The notes under the pieces: model-generated
Told to the model about the DNA's origin: nothing
What the model saw: only the letters and a program-made list of their open reading frames with translations
Database searches by the model: none
Program-made: the position numbers and the translations under genes
Part shown: positions 49,958 to 59,899 of the stretch, in pieces
Layout: each line of letters starts with the position of its first letter
How positions within the stretch are numbered: position 1 is the stretch's first letter
Origin: Burkholderia contaminans
Lineage (GTDB): Bacteria; Pseudomonadota; Gammaproteobacteria; Burkholderiales; Burkholderiaceae
NCBI RefSeq assembly: GCF_029633825.1
Contig: NZ_CP090642.1
Coordinates: forward strand, 1,178,001-1,242,000
Length of the DNA: 64,000 nt
Direction of reading: 5' to 3'

Positions 49958-51844
49958 TTACAGCCGGACCGGCTGCATCGTCGCGCCGCCTGCCGGCACC
50001 GGCTCCGCCTGGAACCGCGCGAGATCGTCCTCGCTGCGATGGCACAGCACCTGCGCGCCGTTGCCGAGCGTGCGCAGCGACGGGGCCGTGCGGTTGCACA
50101 CGCCGTCCACGCGCATCGCACAGCGCGACAGGAACGGACACAGCTCGGCCTCGTGCTCGCGCTCGCCGATCGGCACCAACGGCCGGTGGCAACGCTCGGC
50201 CGCATCGTCGAGCCAGCCCGCGCGCAACTCAGGCGCGGACGACACGAGCAAATGCGAATACGGGTGGTAAGGCGGCGCGCACAGCGCGTCGCGGCTGCCG
50301 GTTTCGACGCGACGGCCCGCGTACAGCACGACGATGTCGTCGCTGATCGCGCGCACCTTCGCGATGTCGTGCGTGATGAACACGTACGACACGCCGAGCT
50401 TCGCCTGCAGGTCGCGCAGCAGGTCCATGATCGCGGCGCCCACCACGGTATCGAGTGCCGACGTGACTTCGTCGCACAGGATCAGGTCGGGCTCGGCCGC
50501 GAGTGCACGCGCGAGGTTCACGCGCTGCTTCTGCCCGCCGGACAATTCTCCGGTGCGCCGCCCGGCCACCGCCTGCGGCAGCCGCACGAGTTCGAGCAGT
50601 TCCGCGACGCGCTGCCGCGCCCGCGCACCGCGAATCCCGTGATAGAACGCGAGCGGCCGCGCCAGCGTGCGCTCGACGGTATGCACGGGGTTGAGCGCGG
50701 TATCGGCGTTCTGGAACACGATCTGCACGCGGCGGTGCTGCTCCTTCGAGCGTTTGCCGATATCGAGCGCGAGCGGCTCGCCGTCGAGCAGGATCTGCCC
50801 GGCCGTCGCCGGCACGAGGCCCGCGATCACCTTCGCGAGCGTCGTCTTGCCGGAGCCCGACTCGCCGATCACACCGACCGTCTGCCCGCGCCCGATGCGC
50901 AGGTCGACTTCATGAAGGATCAGCTTCGCGGGCCAGCCCTTCGCGGTCCGGCCGCCGTAGCCGGCGACCGCGCCGCGCACGTCGAGCAGCGGGGCCGGCG
51001 CGGCGGGCGCCGCTTTCGCAGCGCGTTCGGCGTCGGTCGGCGTCACCGCCGCGATCAGGCTCTGCGTGTACGGATGCGCGGGCGCATGCAGGATCTGCTC
51101 GGTGCCGCCCGTCTCGCGGATCACGCCGTCGCTCAGCACGACGATGCGGTCGGCCATCTGCGCGACCACGGCCAGGTCGTGCGACACGTACACCGCACTC
51201 ATCCCGCAGCGCCGGATCACGCTCTTGAACGCCTGCAGCACGTCGATCTGCGTGGTCACGTCGAGCGCGGTGGTCGGCTCGTCGAGGATCACGAGCTCCG
51301 GATCGGTGATCAGCGCCATCGCGGCCATCAGCCGCTGCAACTGCCCGCCCGACACCTGGTGCGGATAGCGCTTGCCGATCGTCTCCGGCTCCGGCAGCGC
51401 GAGTGCGCGGAACAGCTCGACCGCCTTCGCCTGCGCATCGCGCTTCGTCATCGTCTTGTGGATCAGCGCGCTCTCGATCACCTGGTCGAGAATCGTGCGC
51501 GACGGATTGAACGCGGCGGCCGCGCTCTGCGCGATATACGCGACCTTGCGGCCGCGCAGCGCGGTCAGTGCCTGCGCGGACAGCGTGCACACGTCCGTGC
51601 CGCCGAGCTTCACCGAGCCGCCGGCGATCCGGCAGCCGGTGCGTGCGTGGCCCATCAGCGACAGCGCGATCGTCGTCTTGCCGGAGCCCGATTCGCCGAT
51701 CAGCGCGAGCACCTCGCCGCGCCCGATGTCGAAGTCGACGTCGTGGACGATCGTCGTTTCCGCGCCGCCCGGGCGGCCGCCGACCACGCGCAGCCCGCGC
51801 ACCTCGACGAGCGGAGTCGATTCCGGAGTCGATTCATCTCGCAT
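49958..51844 (-). CDS. Fused double ATPase of a peptide-type ABC importer (DppD-DppF fusion)
   Basis: A 628-residue protein with two complete ABC ATPases: Walker A GESGSGKTTIA (about 50) and GESGSGKTTLA (about 355), signatures VSGGQLQRL and LSGGQKQRV, and Walker B LVILDEP and LILCDEV. The end has the oligopeptide-transport tail CPFLSRCAMRVDGVCNRTAPSL. It drives the importer made of the two permeases and the binding protein upstream. Its ATG overlaps the permease stop by one base (TGATG). Confidence 0.93.
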   Translation of the reverse strand: MRDESTPESTPLVEVRGLRVVGGRPGGAETTIVHDVDFDIGRGEVLALIGESGSGKTTIALSLMGHARTGCRIAGGSVKLGGTDVCTLSAQALTALRGRKVAYIAQSAAAAFNPSRTILDQVIESALIHKTMTKRDAQAKAVELFRALALPEPETIGKRYPHQVSGGQLQRLMAAMALITDPELVILDEPTTALDVTTQIDVLQAFKSVIRRCGMSAVYVSHDLAVVAQMADRIVVLSDGVIRETGGTEQILHAPAHPYTQSLIAAVTPTDAERAAKAAPAAPAPLLDVRGAVAGYGGRTAKGWPAKLILHEVDLRIGRGQTVGVIGESGSGKTTLAKVIAGLVPATAGQILLDGEPLALDIGKRSKEQHRRVQIVFQNADTALNPVHTVERTLARPLAFYHGIRGARARQRVAELLELVRLPQAVAGRRTGELSGGQKQRVNLARALAAEPDLILCDEVTSALDTVVGAAIMDLLRDLQAKLGVSYVFITHDIAKVRAISDDIVVLYAGRRVETGSRDALCAPPYHPYSHLLVSSAPELRAGWLDDAAERCHRPLVPIGEREHEAELCPFLSRCAMRVDGVCNRTAPSLRTLGNGAQVLCHRSEDDLARFQAEPVPAGGATMQPVRL

Positions 51845-52809
51845 CAGTGTTCTCCCGCGGCGGCAGCCGCGCCCTTGCGGCGGCCGCGATGCGGCAGGCC
51901 GTCGATCAACAGGTTGACGCCCACCGTCAGGATCGCGATCGCGACCGCGGGCATGATCGCGACGGCCGAACCGTCGCCGAGGCTCGCGATGTTCTCGCGC
52001 ACGAGCGAACCGAGATCCGCATACGGCGGCTGCACGCCGAGCCCGAGAAAGCTCAGGCCGCTCAGCAGCAGCACGACGAACGTGAAGCGCAGCCCGGTGT
52101 CCGCCAGCATCGGATGGATCATGTTCGGCAGCATCTCGACGCACGCGATGTACAGCGCGCTTTCACCGCGCGCCTTCGCCACCTGCACGAATTCGAGCGT
52201 GCTGATGTTGATGGCCAGCGCACGCGCGATCCGGTACGAGCCCGGCATGTAGCTGACCGCCGCGGTGAGCACCAGCAGCGGCAGCGACGAGCCGAACGCG
52301 GCGACGAACATCAGCGCGAACATCTTCGACGGAATCGACGTGAGCGCGTCGAGCAGCCGGCTCATCGTCTCGTCCACCGCGCGGCCGGAGACCGTCGCGA
52401 GCAGCCCGAGCGTCGTGCCGGTCGCCGCGGCGAGCAGCACCGCGGCGAGCGCGAGCAGCACGGTGAGGCGCGTGCCGTACAGGATCCGGCTCAACATGTC
52501 GCGGCCGAGGAAGTCCGAACCGAACGGCAGCTTCGCGCTGAACGGCGCGAACACGTCCGGCGTGACGATCGTGCCGACTTCGTGCGGCGCGAGCAGCGGT
52601 GCGAACACCGCGACGAACAGCATCAGGCCGACCATCGACAGGCCGACGCGGCCGCCGGTCGTCAAGGCGATGCGCACGGCGCGGCGCTTGCGCGGCTGGT
52701 CGGGGGCAGGCGCGGCAGGCGGCACGCTGCCCCGCCCCAGGGGCGGGTCGCCGGATGGCGGCAGCGCGCTGCTGCGTTGTACGGGTTCGATCGGTTGCAT
52801 GGGCGGCAT
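51844..52809 (-). CDS. ABC importer permease, DppC type
   Basis: A 321-residue inner-membrane protein with about six helices and the binding-protein-dependent transport motif near EFVQVAKARGESALYIACVEMLPN (the EAA loop). The first 40 residues are proline-rich and cytoplasmic. The start is uncertain: GTG 52830 right after the dppB-type stop, ATG 52809 or ATG 52800 are all in frame. Pairs with the DppB-type permease. Confidence 0.9.
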   Translation of the reverse strand: MPPMQPIEPVQRSSALPPSGDPPLGRGSVPPAAPAPDQPRKRRAVRIALTTGGRVGLSMVGLMLFVAVFAPLLAPHEVGTIVTPDVFAPFSAKLPFGSDFLGRDMLSRILYGTRLTVLLALAAVLLAAATGTTLGLLATVSGRAVDETMSRLLDALTSIPSKMFALMFVAAFGSSLPLLVLTAAVSYMPGSYRIARALAINISTLEFVQVAKARGESALYIACVEMLPNMIHPMLADTGLRFTFVVLLLSGLSFLGLGVQPPYADLGSLVRENIASLGDGSAVAIMPAVAIAILTVGVNLLIDGLPHRGRRKGAAAAAGEH

Positions 52810-52830
52810 CTCGGAAGGAAGACGAAACAC

Positions 52831-53784
52831 TCAGGTTCGCAGTCGCGGGTTCGACACGATCGAGCACAGGTCGGCGAACAGCACGAGCGTCAGGTACGCG
52901 ACGCAGAAGATCAGCGTGCACGCCTGGACCAGCGGGAAATCGCGGTTGCTGACGGCGTCGACCATCAGGCTCGCCAGGCCCGGATAGTTGAAGATCGTCT
53001 CGACGACGATCACGCCGCCGAGCAGATACGACAGGCTCAGCGCGATCGCATTGGCGATCGGGCCGATCGCGTTCGGCAACGCATGGCGCAGTACGACGCG
53101 TGCGGGGCTCGCGCCCTTGAGCACAGCCATCTCGACATACGACGCGCTCAACTGCTCGATCACCGCGGCGCGCGTCATGCGTGCCATCTGCGCGATCACG
53201 ACCGCGCACAGCGTCAGCACCGGCATCGCGTACGCACGCAGGAAGTCGTGCAGGCTTTCGATCGGGCCGCCGTACGACAGTGCGGACAGCCAGCGCAGCT
53301 TCACCGCGAACACGAGCACGGCGACCGTCGCGATCAGGAACTCCGGCGTCGCGACGAGCGACAGCGTGCCGAGGCTGATCACGCGATCGACCGCCGACTC
53401 GCGCTTGACGGCCGCGAGGATGCCGAGCAGCAGCGCGATCGGCACCGACACGGCGGTCGTGATCGCCGCGAGCGCGAGCGACTTCGGCAGGCGTGTGCCG
53501 ATCAGCTCCGACACCGGCATGTCGCCGGAAAACGAGCGGCCGAAATCGCCGTGCAGCAGCCCGGTGAGCCAGTGCAGGTAACGCACGTGCGCCGGCATGT
53601 CGAGGCCGAACTGCTGGCGCAGCGCGGCGACCGTCTCCGGCGTCGCCGACTGGCCGAGCGCGGCCTGCGCGGCGTCGCCCGGCAGCAGGTTCGTGATCGT
53701 GAAGATGATCGCGGACACGATCAGCAGCGTCAGCGCGGTGACCGCGATGCGCCGGCCGATCAGGCCGATGAGAATTCGGTTCAT
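52831..53784 (-). CDS. ABC importer permease, DppB type
   Basis: A 317-residue inner-membrane permease with six helices. The start MNRILIGLIGRRIAVTALTLLIVSAIIF and the LPGDAAQAALG segment are classic for DppB/OppB. The EAA loop is at YVEMAVLKGASPARVVLRHALPN. It follows the binding protein by 79 bases. Expected to import peptides, opines or amine conjugates; the amine-oxidising neighbours favour the latter. Confidence 0.92.
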   Translation of the reverse strand: MNRILIGLIGRRIAVTALTLLIVSAIIFTITNLLPGDAAQAALGQSATPETVAALRQQFGLDMPAHVRYLHWLTGLLHGDFGRSFSGDMPVSELIGTRLPKSLALAAITTAVSVPIALLLGILAAVKRESAVDRVISLGTLSLVATPEFLIATVAVLVFAVKLRWLSALSYGGPIESLHDFLRAYAMPVLTLCAVVIAQMARMTRAAVIEQLSASYVEMAVLKGASPARVVLRHALPNAIGPIANAIALSLSYLLGGVIVVETIFNYPGLASLMVDAVSNRDFPLVQACTLIFCVAYLTLVLFADLCSIVSNPRLRT

Positions 53785-53863
53785 CGAGCGGCACTCCCGA
53801 AAAAACCGCGCGTGGCCGGCGCGGTGGTCCGCACCGGCCGCGCGACGGCGGCCAGCCACAACG

Positions 53864-55447
53864 TCATGCGTTCCACCACACGTTCTCGGCGAACGTGAAG
53901 CCCATCATCGGCCCGGTGGGGATCGAGCCGAGGCCCGCGAGCCGCTTGTCGTAGCCGTCGAGGAAGCTGATGAACGCCGGAATGCCGACCCGGCCCTGCT
54001 GCGCCACGATCACCTGCATGTCGCCGTACATCTGCTTGCGCTTCGCGTCGTCGGTTTCCGAACGCGCGGCGAGCAGCAACTGGTCAAACTTCGCGTTCTT
54101 CCAGCCCGACTCGTTCCACGGCGCATCCGACTTGAAGAACTGCGTGAACAGCACGTCGGCGCTCGAGCGCGGGTTGATGTTGCCGAAGGTGAGCGGGTGC
54201 TTCATCCAGTGGTTCGACCAGTAGCCGTCGGGCGACGCGCGGTTGACTTGCAGGTTCAGCCCGATCTTCTGGCCGGCTTGCTGCAGCAGCACGGCCATCT
54301 CGATCGACCCGTTCGCGTCGGACGTCGCATAGATCGGCGGCAACGTGGCGCCAAGCGCGCCCGCCTTCTGGAGCAGGAACTTCGCCTTGTCCGGATCGTG
54401 CGCCCGCTGCGGCAGCGACGCGTTGAAGTAGCGGTGCCCCGGCGGAATCGGCTGGTCGTTGCCGATCACCGAGTAGCCGCGGAACACCGACGTGCGCAGT
54501 TGCTCGCGATCGAACAGGTACTTCATCCCTTCGACGAAATCGGGACTCGAGACGATCGGGTTGTCGCTGCGCATGATCAGGTCGGTATAGAGGCCCGACT
54601 TGGTCTCCTTCAGCGCGTAGCCCGGCGTCGACGAGACCCGCTGCGTCGAGCGCGGGTCGATCGCGTTGATCAGGTGCACGTCGCCCGACAGCAGCGCGTT
54701 CAGGCGCGCGGCGCTGTCGCTGATGCCGATCAGCTCGATCTCGTCGAGATACGGCTTGCCCGGCTTGAAGTAGCTCTCGTTGCGCACGCCGACGGTCGAC
54801 ACGCCCGGCTTGAACGTCTTCAGCTTGTACGGGCCGCAGCCGATGCCGGTCGAGAAGTCGGTCGTGCCGTCCTTGACGATCACGAGCTGCGGCGTCGCGA
54901 GGATCACCGGCAGGTCCGCGTTCGCGCTGGTGAGCGTGAGCGTGACTTCGTCCGGGCCGCTCGCCTTCGCGTCCGCGAACTGTTCGGCAAGCGTCTTGAC
55001 CTTCGACGCGGTGGCCGCGTTCTTGTGGCGCATCAGCGAGAACACCACGTCGGCCGGGCCGACCGGCTTGCCGTCGTGGAACGTGACGCCCTTGCGCAGC
55101 TTGATGATCCACGTCTTCGCATCGGTCGTCTGCAGCGATTCGGCGAGGTTCATCTGCGGCGTCAGGCTCGCATCGAGCTGCGTGAGGCCGCTGTAGAACA
55201 TGAAGAAACGCGTGTAGTCCGCGCCCGTCGAGCCCTTGGCCGGGTCGAGCGTATCGGCCGTCGAGCCGGCTTCGTTCGCGACCCGGATCTTGCCGCCGCG
55301 CTTCGGCGCGGGCGCGGCGAATGCAGCGCCGGGGGTCATCAGCAGTCCGCCGGCGCCGGCGGCCATCATGCCGCCCGCCGCCATGACCTTCATCATGTCG
55401 CGGCGCGTGATGCCGCCCTTGCCGCCATTGTCGATATCGTCGCTCAT
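53864..55447 (-). CDS. ABC importer substrate-binding protein (SBP family 5, Tat signal)
   Basis: A 527-residue periplasmic binding protein of the DppA/OppA family. The N-terminus has a twin-arginine signal (TRRDMM at residues 14 to 19, then a hydrophobic stretch ending in AAFAAPAPK). Body motifs are LRKGVTFHDGKPVGPADVVFSL and KYLFDREQLRTSVFRGYSVIGNDQPIPPGH. It is first in the operon binding protein-DppB-DppC-DppDF. AGGAGCAGTTCGG precedes ATG 55447. Ligand unknown. Confidence 0.92.
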   Translation of the reverse strand: MSDDIDNGGKGGITRRDMMKVMAAGGMMAAGAGGLLMTPGAAFAAPAPKRGGKIRVANEAGSTADTLDPAKGSTGADYTRFFMFYSGLTQLDASLTPQMNLAESLQTTDAKTWIIKLRKGVTFHDGKPVGPADVVFSLMRHKNAATASKVKTLAEQFADAKASGPDEVTLTLTSANADLPVILATPQLVIVKDGTTDFSTGIGCGPYKLKTFKPGVSTVGVRNESYFKPGKPYLDEIELIGISDSAARLNALLSGDVHLINAIDPRSTQRVSSTPGYALKETKSGLYTDLIMRSDNPIVSSPDFVEGMKYLFDREQLRTSVFRGYSVIGNDQPIPPGHRYFNASLPQRAHDPDKAKFLLQKAGALGATLPPIYATSDANGSIEMAVLLQQAGQKIGLNLQVNRASPDGYWSNHWMKHPLTFGNINPRSSADVLFTQFFKSDAPWNESGWKNAKFDQLLLAARSETDDAKRKQMYGDMQVIVAQQGRVGIPAFISFLDGYDKRLAGLGSIPTGPMMGFTFAENVWWNA

Positions 55448-56143
55448 CCGAACTGCTCCTGACTGTGGGAAGTAGGTCCAAGGGTCCAGCGTGGTTGTTC
55501 AGTCCCGCCGCGCCCGCTTGCTGGTGGCGGGCGCGACGTCGTACACATGCAATTCATTTAAGCATCGCCAAAATGCGGTTTGTCGCGATTCGGGCGCCCC
55601 GCACGATACGAATCGACCGTTTTGGGTGGCCTGCGCAGCATGATTAGCTGCGTGCGCGCACGTGTCGCCGTGTGCCCGGCAGCGCGTCGCGGCGGCTGCC
55701 GAACCCGTGTCGATGCAGGAAATCGTAAGGCCGCAGCCGCCGCAGATTGCGCCGACAAAATTGCCCGTTCGGCATCCGGCGCGCGTTTGGCTCGCGCAAA
55801 CCACACGTTTGTGTCGAATGCGTGCGCGCCTGCCGACGACGGCCGAAACGAGCGGCGCATCGCGGCAGATCGCCGCCCGCACGGGCGTCGGCGATGGGGA
55901 TCGCGACGGTACGCCGCGCGGGAAAGGTCAGAAGAATGCCGCTCGATCGGAACGGCTTTGGGGGAAGGCGGGAGGATGACGGGACTGCCCGGAAACCGGG
56001 CCCGTGCAGCCGTCAGGCACCGCGCCGCCAGGCGGCGACGCGTCCGTCACCGGCATGTCGGCGCGCACGCCGGTCGCATGCCGGCGCGGCGCACGGAGGA
56101 AGGCAGGACGATGCGCCGGCCGCGGGCGAGCGGCGCGAAGCCG
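55448..56143. other. Intergenic region between ABC operon and chemoreceptor gene
   Basis: 696 bases with no gene I can support; the open frames in it have atypical arginine-rich products. It should hold the ABC operon promoter. A motif GACAAAATTGCCCGTTCGGC at 55754 resembles a site at 58618. Confidence 0.5.
55754..55776. promoter_or_regulatory. Candidate shared operator upstream of the ABC operon
   Basis: CAAAATTGCCCGTTCGGCAT at 55756 onward is close to CAAAATACCGTTCGCGCAT at 58620. Proposed as a common regulator site; evidence is similarity only. Confidence 0.3.
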
Positions 56144-57682
56144 TCACGCAGCGAGCCGGAAGACCGATACGGCGGCCCGCAGGCGCGCCGCCTGCTCGTC
56201 CAGCGACGACGCGGCCGCAGCCGCCTGCTCGACGAGCGCGGCGTTCTGCTGGGTGACTTCGTCCATTTGCGCGACCGCCAGCCCGATCTGTTCGATGCCG
56301 GTGCTCTGCTCGGCCGATGCCGCCGAAATCTCGCCCATGATGCCGGCCACCCGGTCGATCGACCGGACGATCTCCGTCATGCGCTCGCCGGCCGTCTCGA
56401 CGAGCCGGCTGCCGCTGCCGGCCCGCTCGACCGACGCGTCGATCAATCCCTTGATGTCCTTCGCGGCTGCGGCGCTGCGTTGCGCGAGCGAGCGGACTTC
56501 CGATGCGACGACGGCGAACCCGCGCCCCTCCTCACCCGCCCGCGCGGCTTCCACCGCGGCATTGAGCGCGAGAATGTTGGTCTGGAACGCGATGCTTTCG
56601 ATGACGACGGTAATGTCGGCGATCCGCACCGACCCGTCCGAAATCTGCCGCATCGTTTCGACGACCGCCTGCACGGCGGCGCCGCCGAGCTCGGTCGCAT
56701 CCTTCGCCTGGGCCACGAGCGCATTCGCCTGGCGCGCGTTGTCCGCATTCTGTTTGACCGTGGACGTCATCTGCTCCATGCTCGCGGCCGTTTCCTGCAG
56801 CGACGCGGCCTGCTGCTCCGTGCGCTGCGACAGATCCAGGTTGCCTTGGGCGATCTCGCCGGTGCCGGTGGCGATCGAATGGGTCGTGGTCTGGATTTCG
56901 GCGATGGTGTCGGTCAGCCGCGCCTTCATGTCGCCGAGCGCGACGAGCAGGCTGCCGGGCGCGGCATGCGCCGTGTCGAACTGCACGTCCAGTTCGCCGG
57001 CGGCGATGCGGGCGGCGATCTGCGTCGCATGCGCGGGCTCGCCGCCGAGCGTGCGCCTGACGCTGCGCAGCACGCCCCATGCGATGGCCGCGAGCGCCGC
57101 GGCGATGACGAGCGCGACGGCCCCGAGCACCATCGCGAGCCGCGCAAACGCCGCGTTGATGTCGTCGTAGAAAAATCCCGTGCCGATCCACCAGTCCCAG
57201 TCCGGAATCGCGACCACGCCCTGCAGCTTCGGCTCCAGGTCCGCGTCGGGGCTGCGCTTGATCAGCACGTCGACGAGCGCGAAATGCGACTGCGCCATGC
57301 CCGCGCGGTACGCCTCGCTGTCGGTCAGGCCGCTGGTCGTGCGGTTGCCTTTCGCGCGCGTGCCGATGAATTTCGCGTTCGGGTGGACCAGGTTGACGCC
57401 GTCGGACGTCGTGACCCAGAAGTAGCTCTTCGAATTCGCGTTGAGCGCCGCCAGCGCGGCCTTGGCCTGCTGCTGCGCCTGCTCCTGCGTGAGCGTGCCG
57501 CTGGTCTGCATCGCGCGATACGAATCGACCAGATGCTCGGCCTTGGTCAGCAGAATGACGATCTCGTCGCGCCGGCTGTCGATCAGCGCGTCGCGCAGCG
57601 TATGCAGCGACAACGCGGCGAGCAGGACGACGCCGAGCAGCGCCGCGGCGACGAGCATCAGCAGTTTGGTGGACAACTTCAT
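56144..57682 (-). CDS. Methyl-accepting chemotaxis protein with single Cache sensor
   Basis: A 512-residue chemoreceptor. Helix 1 at about 7 to 28, a periplasmic sCache_2 domain ([40 protein letters not shown]), helix 2 at about 185 to 210, HAMP, then the signalling hairpin with [37 protein letters not shown]. sCache_2 receptors often sense small organic acids or amines. Next to the importer and amine enzymes, it probably guides movement to a related nutrient. Single gene; ATG 57682 gives [10 protein letters not shown]. Confidence 0.93.
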   Translation of the reverse strand: MKLSTKLLMLVAAALLGVVLLAALSLHTLRDALIDSRRDEIVILLTKAEHLVDSYRAMQTSGTLTQEQAQQQAKAALAALNANSKSYFWVTTSDGVNLVHPNAKFIGTRAKGNRTTSGLTDSEAYRAGMAQSHFALVDVLIKRSPDADLEPKLQGVVAIPDWDWWIGTGFFYDDINAAFARLAMVLGAVALVIAAALAAIAWGVLRSVRRTLGGEPAHATQIAARIAAGELDVQFDTAHAAPGSLLVALGDMKARLTDTIAEIQTTTHSIATGTGEIAQGNLDLSQRTEQQAASLQETAASMEQMTSTVKQNADNARQANALVAQAKDATELGGAAVQAVVETMRQISDGSVRIADITVVIESIAFQTNILALNAAVEAARAGEEGRGFAVVASEVRSLAQRSAAAAKDIKGLIDASVERAGSGSRLVETAGERMTEIVRSIDRVAGIMGEISAASAEQSTGIEQIGLAVAQMDEVTQQNAALVEQAAAAASSLDEQAARLRAAVSVFRLAA

Positions 57683-57799
57683 GCGGGGCCTCGAAAGATT
57701 AACCGTTCGGTACATATATCGGCCCGCAACGCCGCCCCTTGAACCGCTCAATATCGGTAATTACCCTTGTTTCGTGCGCTGATCGAACGCGCGACGGGT

Positions 57800-57824
57800 C
57801 GCGATGCCCGCTGGCGGCATCGCG
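57800..57824 (-). terminator. Hairpin downstream of the HAD gene
   Basis: CGCGATGCC (57800 to 57808) and GGCATCGCG (57816 to 57824) form a perfect nine-base stem with a seven-base loop, between the HAD stop and the chemoreceptor start. Confidence 0.4.
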
Positions 57825-57879
57825 GCCGCGTCCCGTCCCGTCCCGTCGCGGCGATCGGCAATCCGCCGGCGCAGGCGGC

Positions 57880-58548
57880 TTACAGCCCGAGTTGCGTCGC
57901 GAGCTGGCCGATGTCCGACACTTCGTAATAGTTGTAGAACGGCGTGCCCGGCTCGTGGCCGCGGTTCACGAAGGCCTTGTGCCTGATCCCGAGATCCTCG
58001 GCCGTCATCAGGTCGTAGCGCAGGCTCGACGACACGTGCAGCACGTCCTCGGGCTTGCAGCCGAGCTTGTCGAACATGTATTCGAAGCCCTGCATCCGCG
58101 GCTTGTACGATTGCGCCTGCTGCGCGGTGAACACCGCATGGAACGGCGCGCCGAGCTTGTCGACGTTGCTCATGATCTGCTCGTCCATCGCGTTCGACAG
58201 GATCACCAGCTTGTACTTCGACGCCAGCCGCGACAGCCCGGCCGGCACGTCCGGATGCGGGCCCCACGTCGGCACCGCATGATAGAAAAGCTCGGCCTCG
58301 GCTTCGTCGAACGGCACACCGACCCGTGCGCAGGTGCGGCGAACCGCGTTGACGACCACGTCGCGATACGGCTTCCATGCGCCCAGCACCTCGTCGAGCC
58401 GGTAGGCGGCGAACGCGCGCACGAAGGCCTCCATCGTCGCCGGCGACAGCCGGTCCGCATAGATTTCGCGCGCCGTCTCGGCCATCCGGAAATGGGTCAG
58501 CGTGCCGTAGCAGTCGAAGGTGATGTACTTCGGTTCAAACTGGATCAT
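57880..58548 (-). CDS. Haloacid dehalogenase type II (HAD superfamily hydrolase)
   Basis: A 222-residue HAD hydrolase. Motif I is TFDCYGTLTHF with nucleophile D12; motif II is LVILSNAMDEQ (SN), motif III includes K in QSYKPRMQGFEYM, and motif IV is HVSSSLRYDLMTAEDLG with the aspartate. The layout is that of (S)-2-haloacid dehalogenases, but many such proteins act on phosphates. Divergent from the GNAT-GhrA-aminotransferase series; it may be part of the same pathway. Confidence 0.88.
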   Translation of the reverse strand: MIQFEPKYITFDCYGTLTHFRMAETAREIYADRLSPATMEAFVRAFAAYRLDEVLGAWKPYRDVVVNAVRRTCARVGVPFDEAEAELFYHAVPTWGPHPDVPAGLSRLASKYKLVILSNAMDEQIMSNVDKLGAPFHAVFTAQQAQSYKPRMQGFEYMFDKLGCKPEDVLHVSSSLRYDLMTAEDLGIRHKAFVNRGHEPGTPFYNYYEVSDIGQLATQLGL

Positions 58549-59027
58549 GGTGACGTCCTGTCGGTGTGAAGCCCCGGCAGGGCCGGGGATGGGCTGGGTT
58601 CAACGAAATTGAATCAGGGCAAAATACCGTTCGCGCATCGTTCGGCGCCGCTCAAAACGCACAATCGCCGCAAGTTGCCCGGCGCATGCAGCACGATCTG
58701 CGGTGCGATCCGCAGTGCGATCGGGCGCGGCGCGGCGGGGCCGGCCGGTGGCCGCCGCGCTGCCGCAGCGGGCTCGCCTGCCGGTGCGGCCCTCCGGCAG
58801 GCGGCAGCGCCGCCGTGTATTGATCGTAGTGGTGTTCCCACAGCAGGCGTGGTGGAATTGATCGGCCGCGCCGGCACGATCGCCGCGTTCGTCCGCGTCG
58901 AACGAACGGGTTTGCGTCGATCTCGCGGGCGCGCCCGTCAGCGCCCGAAAACAGGCGAATCGTCCTATCCGCGCCGCAACCGCGCTGGCAGAGTGAATGC
59001 GTCATTTCCACCCATCCGGAGTCCGGC
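58549..59027. other. Intergenic region between HAD gene and GNAT copy 2
   Basis: 479 bases with no supported gene. Its first 130 bases are AT-richer and hold the motif at 58618; these are likely the divergent promoters. Confidence 0.5.
58618..58639. promoter_or_regulatory. Candidate shared operator upstream of the HAD gene
   Basis: CAAAATACCGTTCGCGCATC from 58620; compare with 55756 and 49867. It is placed 70 bases ahead of the HAD start. Confidence 0.3.
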
Positions 59028-59888
59028 GTGTCCGACCTCAACCCTTCCCGCACGCTCACCTACCGCCCGTTCGCCGAAAGCGACCTGCCCGCCGCCCATC
59101 GGCTGTCGGAGGCGGTCAAGTGGCCGCACCGGCTCGAGGACTGGCGCTTCGTGCTCCAGCTCGGCGGCGGCTTCGTGGCCGAAGACGAGACCGGCGTCGT
59201 GGGTACCGCGCTCGGCTGGCGTCTCGGCGAAGCGCACGCGGCGCTCGGCATGCTGATCGTGTCGCCCGAGCGCGCGGGCGGCGGGATCGACCGCGAGCTG
59301 CTCGCCCGTGCGCTCGACAGCTTCGGCACGCGCACCGTCTTTCTGCATGCGATGCCGGAACGCGAGCCGCTGTACGCGGCGTTCGGATTCGAGCCGATCG
59401 ATACGATCGACCAGCACCAGGGCGCGGCGTTCCGGCCGCCGCTGATCTCGCTGCCGCCCGGCGAGCGCCTGCGCCCGCTCGGCACCAACGACGGGCCGCG
59501 CCTCGCCGCGCTCGCCACGCGTGCGGCCGGCTACGAACGCGGCGCGGTGACCGACGCGCTGCTCGACGTCGCGAACGGCATCGCGCTCGATCGCGACGGC
59601 GAGCTGCTCGGCTTCGCGCTGTTCCGCCGCTTCGGCCGCGGCCATGTGATCGGCCCGGTGATCGCGCCGGATGCGCGGCGCGCGCAGGCGCTGATCAGCC
59701 ACTGGCTCGCGCTGAACGAAGGGATGTTCGTGCGGCTCGACTTGCCCAGCGACAGCGGGCTGTCCGACTGGCTGGAGGGCCTCGGGCTGCCGCGCGTCGA
59801 TACCGTCGTCGCGATGGCGCGCGGCGACGTGCCGGTGGGCGACCCGGCGCTGCGCGCGTTCGCGATCGTGAGCCAGGCGCTCGGCTGA
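59028..59888 (+). CDS. GNAT acetyltransferase, two-domain, paralogue of 40734
   Basis: A 286-residue frame (GTG start at 59028, CGGAG before it) collinear with the GNAT protein at 40734: YRPFAESDLPAAHRL, EDWRF, FLHAMPEREPLYAAFGF, LDRDGELLGFALFRRFGRGHVIGPVIAP, ALISHWL. The acetyl-CoA loop differs: where the paralogue has QGRGIGRKL this one has AGGGIDREL, with aspartate in place of the last glycine, so N-terminal acetyltransferase activity is doubtful. It heads the series with the GhrA-like reductase 11 bases downstream. Confidence 0.87.
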   Translation: MSDLNPSRTLTYRPFAESDLPAAHRLSEAVKWPHRLEDWRFVLQLGGGFVAEDETGVVGTALGWRLGEAHAALGMLIVSPERAGGGIDRELLARALDSFGTRTVFLHAMPEREPLYAAFGFEPIDTIDQHQGAAFRPPLISLPPGERLRPLGTNDGPRLAALATRAAGYERGAVTDALLDVANGIALDRDGELLGFALFRRFGRGHVIGPVIAPDARRAQALISHWLALNEGMFVRLDLPSDSGLSDWLEGLGLPRVDTVVAMARGDVPVGDPALRAFAIVSQALG

Positions 59889-59899
59889 GGGGCACGACG

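Noticed and set aside
55499..55882. Open frames in the gap ahead of the ABC operon
   Set aside because: Products are cysteine- and arginine-rich without domain or ribosome site; the region more likely holds promoters.
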